A DNA stretch of 64,000 nt, from contig JBKHII010000005.1 of NCBI GenBank assembly GCA_046538735.1, positions 22,535-86,534 of the forward strand. Reading direction: 5' to 3'. Position numbers and translations under genes: made by a program. The notes under the pieces are model-generated. The model searched no databases. It was not told the DNA's origin and was given only the letters and a program-made list of their open reading frames with translations. Of this stretch, positions 25,697-34,326 are shown piece after piece; position 1 is the stretch's first letter, and every line of letters begins with the position of its first letter. This DNA comes from SLST01 sp046538735 (lineage in GTDB: Bacteria > Spirochaetota > Spirochaetia > DSM-27196 > SLST01).

Positions 25697-26825
25697 GTTC
25701 ACCCTCCGAGTACCTCGTCATCACTGCGTCGCGGTATTCCGTGTACCGACCCACGGAGATCGAATGCCGTATGCCGTGGAGCAACCGGGCGAAGAAGTAG
25801 AGGTTGTGCTCGGTCGCCAGCATCGGCCCGAGCATCTCCCCCGTCTTGAACAGATGGCGCAGGTACGACCGTGAGTACCGTGAGCAGGTTGCGCAGCCGC
25901 ACTCGGGGTCGATCGGCCCGTGGTCGTCGCGATGCTGTTCGTTCTTCAGGACGAGCCTCCCGTTCCACGTCAGGACGGTGCCGTTGCGTGCGATTCGAGT
26001 GGGAAGCACGCAATCGAACATGTCGATGCCGGCCGTCACCGCGTGGAAGATGTAGTCCGGGGTCCCGATGCCCATCAGATAGCGCGGCTTCTCGGACGGC
26101 AAGAGCGGCGCGGTGTGGGAGAGCATGTCACGGAACACGGCAGGCTCCTCGCCGACCGAGAGCCCGCCGATTGCAACCCCCGGGAGGTCGAGCTCGCCGA
26201 TCTCCTGCGCCGATTGCGTGCGAAGCGCGGGGAAGAAGTTGCCCTGCACGATACCGAACAAGGCTCCCCGATAGCCGGCGTTGCGATGCTCGATCCAGCG
26301 ATCGCGCGCCCGGTGGGCCCATCGTGTCGTCGTGGCGAGAGCCGCCTGAGCCTCTCGCTCGGAGACGCCCGGTGCCGTACACACGTCCAGTGCCATCTGC
26401 ACGTCGCTGTTGAAGGCAACCTGCGTGTCCACGACGTTCTCAGGCGTGAACACGTGGCGAGAGCCGTCTACGTGCGACTGGAACCGAACACCCTCCTCTC
26501 CGATCGTGCGCAGGGCGGCGAGCGAGAAGACCTGATAGCCGCCTGAGTCGGTGAGGATGTTGTGTGACCAGCTCGAGAAGCCGTGGATGCCGCCGTGATC
26601 GCGGATCACGTCCGGACCCGGTCTGAGGAAGAGATGATACGTGTTCCCGAGAATGACGCGGAATCCCATCTCTTCGAGCCGCGAGTGATGGATTGCCTTC
26701 ACCGTGGCAGCAGTCCCCACGGGCATGAATACCGGGGTCTCGACCTCGCCGTGCGGGAGTCTCAGCAGACCCGTTCGTGCGTCTGAGCCATGGTCGCGGG
26801 AGGTGATGCGAAAGATTGATTCCAT
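25674..26825 (-). CDS. tgt: queuine tRNA-ribosyltransferase
   Basis: Exchanges guanine-34 of tRNA(GUN) for preQ1 in queuosine synthesis. 383 residues with the active-site aspartate motif DSGGYQ, the nucleophile region DCVLPTRIARNG, and the zinc site CGCATC with a later His. GAGG lies 7 nt before the ATG. Its pathway partner queA is in the window at 54.8 kb, in a different operon. The end of lptG abuts the start exactly. Confidence 0.98.
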   Translation of the reverse strand: MESIFRITSRDHGSDARTGLLRLPHGEVETPVFMPVGTAATVKAIHHSRLEEMGFRVILGNTYHLFLRPGPDVIRDHGGIHGFSSWSHNILTDSGGYQVFSLAALRTIGEEGVRFQSHVDGSRHVFTPENVVDTQVAFNSDVQMALDVCTAPGVSEREAQAALATTTRWAHRARDRWIEHRNAGYRGALFGIVQGNFFPALRTQSAQEIGELDLPGVAIGGLSVGEEPAVFRDMLSHTAPLLPSEKPRYLMGIGTPDYIFHAVTAGIDMFDCVLPTRIARNGTVLTWNGRLVLKNEQHRDDHGPIDPECGCATCSRYSRSYLRHLFKTGEMLGPMLATEHNLYFFARLLHGIRHSISVGRYTEYRDAVMTRYSEGERERHTDR

Positions 26826-27908
26826 CTATGTCCTCGAGAACCTCAGGAGCGCGAATCCGATGAGTATGAATAACAGGACTCCCGCCCACGCGCCCAGGAT
26901 GGGACTGATGAGTCCGGAATACGCCAGGAGCCCGGAGAGCATCTGGGTCACGTAATAGACGACCGAGACCGAGAGGGAGACGAGCAGGCTCATGAGCAGG
27001 ATGTTCTTGCGAAACCTTCCCCCAACCGCAGTGGCGATCAGGACCACGATGAACGGTGTGAGGGCGAAGGAGAATCGCTCATGGTACTTCGTGAGGTCCT
27101 CGCGGTATGGAAGACCGGAGGTGCGCTGCGCCTCGACCCACTCGCGCGCCTCCTCGAGGCGCATCTCGTCGATATCTCTGCCCACACGCCGGAAGGCGTT
27201 TGGAGAGAGCGTGAACTCGGGTAGCTTCTCCCGTGCCGAGTACCGCTCCACGAATCCCTGGTCTCTCCTCGTGAAGAACCTGGCCGACTCGACCAGCCAC
27301 GCCGTCTCATCCCACCGGGCGGTTCGCGCAGAGACGATCTCCTGGACGAGCCCGTTCCCGTCTCGGCGTATGAAGAGCGCGCCCGATAGCGTCTGCGTCT
27401 CGTCGCTGTAGAAGTCCGCGCTGTAGAGATAGCGCGATCGTTCGCCCAGACGGGTTACGTTGCTGTTGCTCCGGCTGCTCGAGACGTTCAGGAGCTCTCG
27501 CTCGAGCACATTCTTGCGCGCGAGGGTCTCGATCACGACGTACTCCTCGAACAGGAACGCCCCTACGCTCAGGAGCAGTCCGGTCGCAACGAGGGGCAGG
27601 ACGAATCCGCGGAGTGAGACTCCGGATCCAAAGACAGCGATCAGCTCGTTGCGGCTGTAGAGCGTACCCAACGAGAATGCCACGGCGAACAGGAGCCCCA
27701 TCGGCAGCGCGAAGTGAAGGCTCTTGGGAAGATAGAGCGCCTGAACGCGGAAGACATCCGAGAAGGGTACCTCCCGGTCGATGTATGTGGTGATATTCTC
27801 GAAGAGGTCAACGAGTTCCAGGATCGTGACGAAGAAGGTGAGCGCGATCAGGAAGACCGGAACGAAGCCTCCCATGAGCATCCTGTGGAGCGTGAGTCGG
27901 TGTCTCAT
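26826..27908 (-). CDS. lptG: LptG/LptF-family permease (second copy)
   Basis: 360 residues of the YjgP/YjgQ family: three N-terminal membrane helices, a large periplasmic beta-jellyroll region (about 115-255), and three C-terminal helices. In LPS-bearing bacteria LptF and LptG are the membrane half of the LptB2FG extractor. I assign LptG by order (second of the pair) rather than a diagnostic residue. The ATG at 27908 overlaps the lptF stop (ATGA) and has AAGG upstream; the reading frame is open much further upstream but overlaps lptF. Confidence 0.9.
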   Translation of the reverse strand: MRHRLTLHRMLMGGFVPVFLIALTFFVTILELVDLFENITTYIDREVPFSDVFRVQALYLPKSLHFALPMGLLFAVAFSLGTLYSRNELIAVFGSGVSLRGFVLPLVATGLLLSVGAFLFEEYVVIETLARKNVLERELLNVSSSRSNSNVTRLGERSRYLYSADFYSDETQTLSGALFIRRDGNGLVQEIVSARTARWDETAWLVESARFFTRRDQGFVERYSAREKLPEFTLSPNAFRRVGRDIDEMRLEEAREWVEAQRTSGLPYREDLTKYHERFSFALTPFIVVLIATAVGGRFRKNILLMSLLVSLSVSVVYYVTQMLSGLLAYSGLISPILGAWAGVLLFILIGFALLRFSRT

Positions 27909-29191
27909 CTGCGAGCCTTCCACGCGTACGCGCCTACTCCGAGCGCGAGGATGATTGCATTCGGAAACCACATCGCCGTGGCCGGTGAGATCGCCGGATT
28001 GTTGACCCCGACCGTCTGCCCTGCGATCAGCATGCTCCAGTAGAGCGTGGAAACGAGCAGGCCGATTCCGAATCCGACCGCGCGGCCCGCTCGCCGCGTA
28101 AGCAGCCCGACCGGGAACGCAAAGAGGATGAAGGTCAGGCACGCGAACGGGATGGAGAATTTCTTGTGGAACTCGAGCTCGTAGTTGCTCAGAGTTCGGT
28201 CGCTGATGATCCGCCGTGCCTCATCGTTCGCGCGTCTGAGCGTGCCGTTGAGATCGGATGTCAGGCGCTGGAGCGTCGTCTCGCCGTCCCGCACGGCGGT
28301 GATCCCCTCGTAGTATTCGGTTGCCACCGTCTGAACGAGCGAGTCAACGAGGCGCTCCTGTTCAGCGATCCGGTCCTCGAGTGAGGATCTGCGTTCCTGG
28401 ATGACCTGCCAGACGTCGTACGAAGCCGTCTCTCGGGGACCAGGGTTGCGCAGGCTGAACGTGATCTCCTCGAGCAGGATATTGTACTCCATGGTGTCCG
28501 CTTCGCTGTACGAGAAGTCGCCCCGACGATCCGGTACCGTTGAGTGCGTGAAGACGTCCGACAGCATCATTGAGACGATGCCGGCCTGTCCACCGGGTTC
28601 GGTGAGCTGCGCTTCGGAAGCCGCGATCACACGCTGCTCTCCCTCCTCGGTCGTGTCCAGTATCACGAGATCGTTGATGCGTCTCCCTTCGACCTCACCG
28701 GTGATGATGGTCGACTGCTCGTAGTTCTTCACCGTGAACGACTCGAGCTCGAGTTCCGGGTTGGAGAAGAGCAGCTCGCGGTAGAGCCTGCCGAAGTTGA
28801 TCGTGCCGAGCGGAAGGAAGTAGTCGTTCATCACGAAGGATCCGAGCGAGAGCACCACGCCAAGGATGAGGAGCGGTCCGAACAAGCGCCGATAGGGAAC
28901 GCCGGAAGCCTGAAACGCGATGATCTCGTTGTCGGATGAGAACCGGCCGATCGTCATGAGCGCGCCCACGAGCGCTCCGAACGGAAAGGAGAGCGCCACG
29001 ATCGAAGGCAGCGAGTAGAAGATCAACCGAGCGACGTCGAGCGGTGGTACGCGCCGCGTCAGGATCTGCTCGGCCAGAAGGAGGATCTGATTGATGAAGA
29101 AGATGAAGAAGAAGAAGAGAAAGGCGACGAAGAAGCTGAAGAGGAACTCGCGCGCGACGTAGGTGGTAATCCGGGAGTAATGTCGCGCCAT
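27905..29191 (-). CDS. lptF: LptF-family permease (first copy)
   Basis: 428 residues, six membrane helices in two groups of three around a periplasmic domain (about 115-330), YjgP/YjgQ family. The N-terminal half has the typical FYSLPSIVALSFPFGALVG and FSSDNEIIAFQASGVPYRR coupling-helix segment that contacts LptB. Longer periplasmic part than LptG, with an extra helical stretch (about 240-330). Two bp after dut. Not every spirochaete makes LPS, so the exported lipid here cannot be stated; LptA, B, C and D are not in the window. Confidence 0.9.
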   Translation of the reverse strand: MARHYSRITTYVAREFLFSFFVAFLFFFFIFFINQILLLAEQILTRRVPPLDVARLIFYSLPSIVALSFPFGALVGALMTIGRFSSDNEIIAFQASGVPYRRLFGPLLILGVVLSLGSFVMNDYFLPLGTINFGRLYRELLFSNPELELESFTVKNYEQSTIITGEVEGRRINDLVILDTTEEGEQRVIAASEAQLTEPGGQAGIVSMMLSDVFTHSTVPDRRGDFSYSEADTMEYNILLEEITFSLRNPGPRETASYDVWQVIQERRSSLEDRIAEQERLVDSLVQTVATEYYEGITAVRDGETTLQRLTSDLNGTLRRANDEARRIISDRTLSNYELEFHKKFSIPFACLTFILFAFPVGLLTRRAGRAVGFGIGLLVSTLYWSMLIAGQTVGVNNPAISPATAMWFPNAIILALGVGAYAWKARR

Positions 29192-29193
29192 CG

Positions 29194-29628
29194 CTAGCGT
29201 CCCGTGGAGCCGAAGCCGCCCTCCCCTCGCTCAGAGGTCTGAAGCTCACCGCCGACCCGCACGAACCGTGCCCGACTCACCGGCGCGATGATGAGTTGTG
29301 CGATCCGATCCCCATTCTCGATCGTGTACGGCTCATCGGACGTGTTCAGGAGGAGCACCTGGAGCTCGCCACGGTAGTCCGAGTCGATCGTTCCCGGCGC
29401 ATTCAGCACCGTCACGCCGTGCTTGGCGGCCAGTCCCGAGCGCGGACGCACCTGCCCCTCGTAGCCCTCGGGAATCGCGAGTCGCACGCCGGTGGGTATC
29501 GAAGCCCGCTCCCGGGCTCCGATCGTGTACGGCTCGCTGAGCGCCGCCCGGAGATCGGCGCCCGCCGCGTGATCGCTCGCGTAGGTAGGGCCGCGTCCCT
29601 CCGGATAGACGGCTGGAATCTCTATCAT
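29194..29628 (-). CDS. dut: dUTP diphosphatase
   Basis: Hydrolyses dUTP to dUMP, keeping uracil out of DNA and feeding dTMP synthesis (tmk is also in the window). 144 residues with all five trimeric dUTPase motifs: GADLRA, RPRSGLA, NAPGTIDSDYRGE, GDRIAQLI and RGEGGFGSTG. The start overlaps the pnp stop by 4 bp. Coupled to lptF 2 bp downstream. Confidence 0.98.
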   Translation of the reverse strand: MIEIPAVYPEGRGPTYASDHAAGADLRAALSEPYTIGARERASIPTGVRLAIPEGYEGQVRPRSGLAAKHGVTVLNAPGTIDSDYRGELQVLLLNTSDEPYTIENGDRIAQLIIAPVSRARFVRVGGELQTSERGEGGFGSTGR

Positions 29629-31811
29629 TCTTCCCGAGAACCGCGATCTCCGGTGTCGCGACCGTGGTGCCGCCGGTCCCCGCGATCGCCCCCGTGAGGA
29701 CGCTCGCCTCGATGCTCGGAACCGCCGCCCGACTTGCCGTCCTTCTCGTCGTAGATGAGGCTGAGGTTCACGCGTCCCATCTTGTCGATCTCGATGATTC
29801 GGACCGGAACGTCCTGGTTCATCTGGAGGATGTCGGTGACCTTCTCCACGCGGAACGGGGCCATCTTCGAAATGTGGACGAGGCCCTCTCGGCCCGGCAG
29901 GTATTCCACGAAGGCGCCGAAGTCCACGATGCGCCGCACGACTGCGTCGTACGTCCGACCGACCTCGGGTTCCTCGAGGAGTCTCAACAGGCTCGCCTTC
30001 GCTGCTTCGGCCGCGTCCGCGTCCTTGCAGTATACCGTCACCGAACCGTCGTTCTCGATGTTGATCGTGACGTCGTGCTTCTCCGAGATGCTCTTGATCG
30101 TCTTGCCGCCGGGTCCGATCAGCGTTCCAATCTTCTCCGGGTCAACGCTGAAACTCACGATGCGCGGAGCGTACCTGCTGAGCTCGGACCGTGGTGCATC
30201 GATCGCCTTGTCCATGATGTCGAGGATGTGCAAGCGGCCTCGACGCGCCTGGTCGAGCGCGATCCGCATCACGTCGGCGCTGACGTTCTTGACCTTGATG
30301 TCCATCTGGAAGGCCGTGATGCCCTCGTCGGTGCCGGCGACCTTGAAGTCCATGTCCCCGAGGTGATCCTCCTCGCCGAGGATATCCGAGAGAACGACGA
30401 AGTCGTCGCCTTCGGTCACGAGGCCCATCGCGATGCCGGCGACCGGCTTCTTGATGGGTACTCCGGCGTCCATCATGCTGAGCGTGCCGCCGCAGACGGT
30501 CGCCATGGACGAAGACCCGTTGCTTTCGAGGATCTCGCTCACAATGCGAAGCGTGTACGGGAAGCTCGCGTGCTCGGGCAGCACCGCTTCGAGCGCGCGG
30601 TGCGCGAGGTGGCCGTGACCGATCTCGCGTCGACCTGTGCCCATCCGGCCCGTCTCCCCGACCGAGAACGGCGGGAAGTTGTAGTGCAGGAGGAAGTTCT
30701 CTCGACCGTCCTCCTCGATGTTGTCGATGATCTGCTCGTCGCGTTGGGTGCCGAGCGTAACGACGGCGAGCGCCTGGGTCTCGCCGCGCGTGAAGAGCGC
30801 CGAGCCGTGCGTTCGCTCGAGGATCGAAACCTCGCTGGTAATGGGGCGAATGTCCTCGGGACCGCGCCCGTCCGTACGAACCTTCTTCTTGAGGATCGAC
30901 GCGCGCACGATCTCCTGCTCCATGTCTTCGAAGAGCGCGGAGAACGCCTTCGCGTGCTCGTCGCCGATCTGCTCGGCGAACTTCTCCTTCGCTTCGTTCT
31001 TCACGGCCTTGATCGCCGCGCTGCGCTCCATCTTGCCCTTCACGAAGCAGGCTTCCTCGAGCTTGGAATACGCGTACGAGCGGATCTCCGCCGCGGCGGC
31101 GAACGTGTCCTCCGACTGCGGGATCGGGAGCTTGTCCTTGCCCGCGGCGAGGCGAAGCTCGACCTGGATCCGGCACAGCTCAACGATCGTGGGGCGTGCC
31201 TTCTCGATCGCCTCGATCAGCAGCTCCTCGCTCACCTGCTCGGCTCCACCCTCGACCATCGTGATGCCGTCCTGCGTCCCCGCGACGATGATATCGAGAT
31301 CGGAGTGCTCGAGCTGCTCGTAGGTCGGATTGATCACGAGCTCACCGTCTACGTATCCCACGCGAACCGCCCCGATCGGGCCGTCGAACGGAATGTCGCT
31401 GATGGTGACCGCCGCACTGGCCGCGTTCATCGCGACGACGTCCGGTATCTGGACGTTGTCCGTTCCAACAACGGTCGGCACGACTTGAATGTCGCGGCCG
31501 AACGCCTTGTTGAAGAGCGGTCGCATGGGGCGGTCGATCAGGCGGCACACGAGGATCTCGCGATCCTTCGGCCTGCCTTCCCGCTTCAGGAAGCCGCCGG
31601 GGATCTTGCCTGCGGCGTAGTACTTCTCGTTGTACTCGACTTGCAGCGGAACGTAGTCGAGACCTTCCACAGGCTCGGAACCGCAACAGGCGGTCGCGAG
31701 TACCGCGCCGCCACCGTAGGTCGCGAACACGGCGCCGTTCGCCTGCTTGGCCATTCTGCCGGTCTCAAGGACCAGTTCGGTGCCGTTGATTGTGAGACTT
31801 ACACGATGCAT
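29625..31811 (-). CDS. pnp: polyribonucleotide nucleotidyltransferase (PNPase)
   Basis: Phosphorolytic 3'-5' exoribonuclease. About 728 residues: two RNase PH domains flanking an all-helical domain, then KH (GPGGKTIKSI) and S1 (YDAVVRRIVDFGAFVEYLPG) RNA-binding domains; the very C-terminus is Gly/Arg/Asp/His-rich and disordered. The ATG at 31811 (MHRVSLTING) is chosen for an AAGG 6 nt upstream; an in-frame ATG nine codons earlier lacks one. It follows rpsO by 123 bp, the classical rpsO-pnp order. Confidence 0.97.
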   Translation of the reverse strand: MHRVSLTINGTELVLETGRMAKQANGAVFATYGGGAVLATACCGSEPVEGLDYVPLQVEYNEKYYAAGKIPGGFLKREGRPKDREILVCRLIDRPMRPLFNKAFGRDIQVVPTVVGTDNVQIPDVVAMNAASAAVTISDIPFDGPIGAVRVGYVDGELVINPTYEQLEHSDLDIIVAGTQDGITMVEGGAEQVSEELLIEAIEKARPTIVELCRIQVELRLAAGKDKLPIPQSEDTFAAAAEIRSYAYSKLEEACFVKGKMERSAAIKAVKNEAKEKFAEQIGDEHAKAFSALFEDMEQEIVRASILKKKVRTDGRGPEDIRPITSEVSILERTHGSALFTRGETQALAVVTLGTQRDEQIIDNIEEDGRENFLLHYNFPPFSVGETGRMGTGRREIGHGHLAHRALEAVLPEHASFPYTLRIVSEILESNGSSSMATVCGGTLSMMDAGVPIKKPVAGIAMGLVTEGDDFVVLSDILGEEDHLGDMDFKVAGTDEGITAFQMDIKVKNVSADVMRIALDQARRGRLHILDIMDKAIDAPRSELSRYAPRIVSFSVDPEKIGTLIGPGGKTIKSISEKHDVTINIENDGSVTVYCKDADAAEAAKASLLRLLEEPEVGRTYDAVVRRIVDFGAFVEYLPGREGLVHISKMAPFRVEKVTDILQMNQDVPVRIIEIDKMGRVNLSLIYDEKDGKSGGGSEHRGERPHGGDRGDRRHHGRDTGDRGSREE

Positions 31812-31934
31812 TCGTTTACCTTCTTGCTTGTGCTGCACTCTGGGAGGACCACGGGCGGCGCACGGCTTGATGTGCGTGCCGCTCCGGCGTGCGTCGAGTC
31901 GAAGTTACGGCGAAGCCCGGCTCCGACGTGCTCT
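31812..31934 (-). other. rpsO-pnp intergenic leader with a stem-loop
   Basis: 123 bp, the largest gap within the 14-gene run. On the minus strand, 31855-31882 can fold as GCGGC-ACG / CGT-GCCGC with a two-base bulge and a 10-nt loop. In E. coli the equivalent leader hairpin is cut by RNase III for PNPase autoregulation; by position this may serve similarly, but the stem here is short. Confidence 0.4.
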
Positions 31935-32204
31935 CTACTTGCGAATCCCGAGCTTCTGGATGAGGGACCGGTACTTCTCGAGGTCCTTCTTTGCGAGATA
32001 GTCGAGCAGCCGTCGCCGCTGACCCACGAGCTGCAGCAGGCCGCGCCTCGAGTTGTGATCCTTCGAGTGGGTCTTGAAGTGTTCAGTCAGTTCTTTGATT
32101 CGTTCGGTCAGCAGAGCGATCTGAACCTCGGTTCGGCCCGTATCCTTGGCGTCCGAACCGAACTCGGCAACGATTTCGCTCTTGCGCTCCTTGGTCAAGG
32201 GCAT
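31935..32204 (-). CDS. rpsO: 30S ribosomal protein S15
   Basis: 89 residues, the standard size, with the S15 signature from LTEHFKTHSKDHNSRRGLL to the QRRRLLDYLAKKDLEKY helix. Binds 16S rRNA helices 20-22 early in 30S assembly. AAGGAG precedes the ATG by 9 nt; 12 bp downstream of ribF. Confidence 0.98.
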   Translation of the reverse strand: MPLTKERKSEIVAEFGSDAKDTGRTEVQIALLTERIKELTEHFKTHSKDHNSRRGLLQLVGQRRRLLDYLAKKDLEKYRSLIQKLGIRK

Positions 32205-32216
32205 GAAACGTACTCC

Positions 32217-33017
32217 TTACTCGTAAAACCTGCGATCTTTGATGACAATATATCGAATAGTGTCGCCTGCTGCCAGAGGCCAGCTCAAGTAATTTCTTCC
32301 TATCTGGAGTTCGACGCTGTGCTCCCGCGTCCCCACGAGTACCGCGTCATAGCTTCCCGGGGGCGGCACGATCTGTCCACCGGCAGGCAGCAGACGCGTC
32401 TGCGTCATGGCAAGGGAGGCTCGTCCCGCACGCCGCTCCACTCGTTCCCGCCCGATGTCGAGCGCGTACGGCCGCCCGAGCATTCGCTCTGCGTCACGGA
32501 TGCTCCCACGCAGGATCAGGTTCCTGATTCGCGTGCTCGACACCGTATCGGACTCCAACGTGACCGGAGCGACCTCGAGAACCTCCACGCTCGACCCCGC
32601 GAAGTGCTCCTTGATCGCAGCTACGTCGGTATCGAGACGGTGGCCGCAACGGAAATCGTGACCCACGACGAGTCGCCTCAGGTCGAACCGCGCGCCGAGG
32701 TCCCGCAGGAAACGGCGCCCGGGCGTGTTGCGGAACTCACTCGTGAAGTCGACGAAGACCGCGATCCGCACGCCGAGCGCGTGGAGTACCTCGCGACGCT
32801 GTGGAAGGCTCATGATGAAGCCCGGCACCCGGCCCTGGACCAACAGCTCGGAGGGGTGTCGCTCGAACGTCACCACGACGGGAGTCCACGGGCTGTCCAC
32901 GACCCTGCGGATGAGCTCCTGGTGTCCGGCGTGCAGGCCGTCGAAGACGCCGATCGTGACCGCACACGGCTCGTTGGCGAAGCGGTCGCCCGGGTCGTGC
33001 CAGGATACCTCGGTCAC
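32217..33017 (-). CDS. ribF: RibF-family FAD synthetase, riboflavin-kinase domain degenerate
   Basis: 266 residues. The first ~185 are a complete FMN adenylyltransferase domain: GVFDGLHAGHQELI near the N-terminus (nucleotidyltransferase HxGH) and SSTRIRNLILRGSI near its end. In typical bifunctional RibF (about 310 residues) a riboflavin kinase domain with a PTAN motif follows. Here only ~80 residues follow, with no PTAN and no acidic catalytic segment that I can find, so kinase activity is doubtful. ATGA-type overlap with truB; upstream of rpsO as in many bacteria. Confidence 0.88.
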   Translation of the reverse strand: MTEVSWHDPGDRFANEPCAVTIGVFDGLHAGHQELIRRVVDSPWTPVVVTFERHPSELLVQGRVPGFIMSLPQRREVLHALGVRIAVFVDFTSEFRNTPGRRFLRDLGARFDLRRLVVGHDFRCGHRLDTDVAAIKEHFAGSSVEVLEVAPVTLESDTVSSTRIRNLILRGSIRDAERMLGRPYALDIGRERVERRAGRASLAMTQTRLLPAGGQIVPPPGSYDAVLVGTREHSVELQIGRNYLSWPLAAGDTIRYIVIKDRRFYE

Positions 33018-33934
33018 GACTCTCCTCCCCGTGGGAAGACGATATCGTAGACGAAGCCGTCTTCCTCCATCCGGCCGATCGCGAGCGCCTCGCCGTGGTG
33101 CGTGAGGACGATCGTTGTCGCCGCGGTGGGCAAGGAGCCCGAGGGATCGAGATCAGACGCCGCGATTCTGCGCCCGTTGGACGCGGAGAGCGCCGTTGCA
33201 TCGCCGACCGCCACCGACGCGACGTTCGGAAGACGCTCGAGGACGCGCGCGATCTCGTTGAGATGCCGCGGGATCTGCAAGCCGTCTGCCGGGACCGCCT
33301 CCCCGACTCCGAACGGCCCAATCTCGGTTCGCCGCAGCTCGCCCACGTGGGCGGAGCTACCGACCGCGCGTCCGAGGTCCCGTGCAATCGACCGGATATA
33401 GGTCCCGGCCGAGCACGCAATCTCGAGCCGGAGCGACTTCAGCAGGCCGTGTTCCGTTGCTTCGTCTACCAGGCGCAGGTCGTGGACCGTGACGCTGCGG
33501 GTGGCGAGCCGCGGCTCTTCTCCCCGGCGCGCGATTTCGTGTGCCCGCCGTCCGTCTACATGGACCGCCGAGAACGCCGGGGGCAGTTGTTCGATCTCGC
33601 CCCGAAAGGTATCGAGTGCCGCCCGGACGCGGGCGGCGGACGGGAGATCGGTCTCGCGGGTCGGCGAGCCGGTACGGTCGTCCGTATCGGTCTCGCTCCC
33701 GAAGACGAACAGCGCGTCGTATCGTTTCGGGAGGCCGTTGAAGTAGCGTGCGGTTCGCGTTGCCGGTCCTACGAGCGCGAGAAGAAGCCCCGTGGCAAAG
33801 GGGTCGAGCGTGCCCGTGTGACCCACCTTTCGCGTGCCCACCGCGCGTTTGACGGCGCCGAGCGCTGAGAACGACGTGATTCCACCCGCTTTGTCGATGA
33901 AGACGGCGCCGATCGGTGCTCGTCGCTCTGCCAT
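33014..33934 (-). CDS. truB: tRNA pseudouridine-55 synthase
   Basis: Makes pseudouridine 55 in the tRNA T-loop. 306 residues with the KVGHTGTLDPFATGLL motif (nucleophilic Asp), the YDALFVFG segment and PPAFSAVHVDGRRAHE, then CSAGTYIRSIARDLGR; a short C-terminal PUA-like part. Sits between rbfA and ribF as in the usual nusA-infB-rbfA-truB-ribF order. ATG start. Confidence 0.97.
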   Translation of the reverse strand: MAERRAPIGAVFIDKAGGITSFSALGAVKRAVGTRKVGHTGTLDPFATGLLLALVGPATRTARYFNGLPKRYDALFVFGSETDTDDRTGSPTRETDLPSAARVRAALDTFRGEIEQLPPAFSAVHVDGRRAHEIARRGEEPRLATRSVTVHDLRLVDEATEHGLLKSLRLEIACSAGTYIRSIARDLGRAVGSSAHVGELRRTEIGPFGVGEAVPADGLQIPRHLNEIARVLERLPNVASVAVGDATALSASNGRRIAASDLDPSGSLPTAATTIVLTHHGEALAIGRMEEDGFVYDIVFPRGGES

Positions 33935-33969
33935 GGCTAATCCGTGGGCTTCGTAGCCGACCGAGCTTC

Positions 33970-34326
33970 CTACGAAGGCTGCGAGACGCTGGTATCGATC
34001 GTTCGGTTGATCTCGAATCCGTCCTCGATGCTGTGATCGGTGACGAACGTCAGCTTCGGCGTCTCACGGAACTTCAGCTTTCGTCCGATACGTTGCTGGA
34101 TGAAGCCGGCGGCGTGATTCAGACCGTGCACCGCCGATTCAAGCTCGTTGCGCTCCTTGAACCCCGATACGCGCACCTTGGCGTATGCGAGGTCCTTGGA
34201 GACGCTCACCCCGCTCACCGAGACCATGGAATCCACGCGAGGATCCTTGATCTCGTTTCGCAGGATGAGCGAGCTGATCTCTTCTCGCAGCAGGCTCTCG
34301 ACCCGCCGTAGACGTACGTTAGCCAT
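33970..34326 (-). CDS. rbfA: ribosome-binding factor A
   Basis: 118 residues of the KH-like RbfA fold, from RLRRVESLLREEISSLI to the conserved RETPKLTFVTDHSIEDG. Binds immature 30S near 16S helix 1/28. Start at 34326 (MANVRLRRV), overlapping the infB stop by 8 bp; the frame is open further upstream, inside infB, but this is the family's start. Confidence 0.96.
   Translation of the reverse strand: MANVRLRRVESLLREEISSLILRNEIKDPRVDSMVSVSGVSVSKDLAYAKVRVSGFKERNELESAVHGLNHAAGFIQQRIGRKLKFRETPKLTFVTDHSIEDGFEINRTIDTSVSQPS

Noticed and set aside
29664..33050. A very long open frame (over 1100 codons) on the plus strand opposite pnp, rpsO, ribF and the edge of truB
   Set aside because: It runs antisense across several well-identified genes, has no family motif and an Arg/Asp/Val-rich composition typical of the shadow frame in high-GC DNA.
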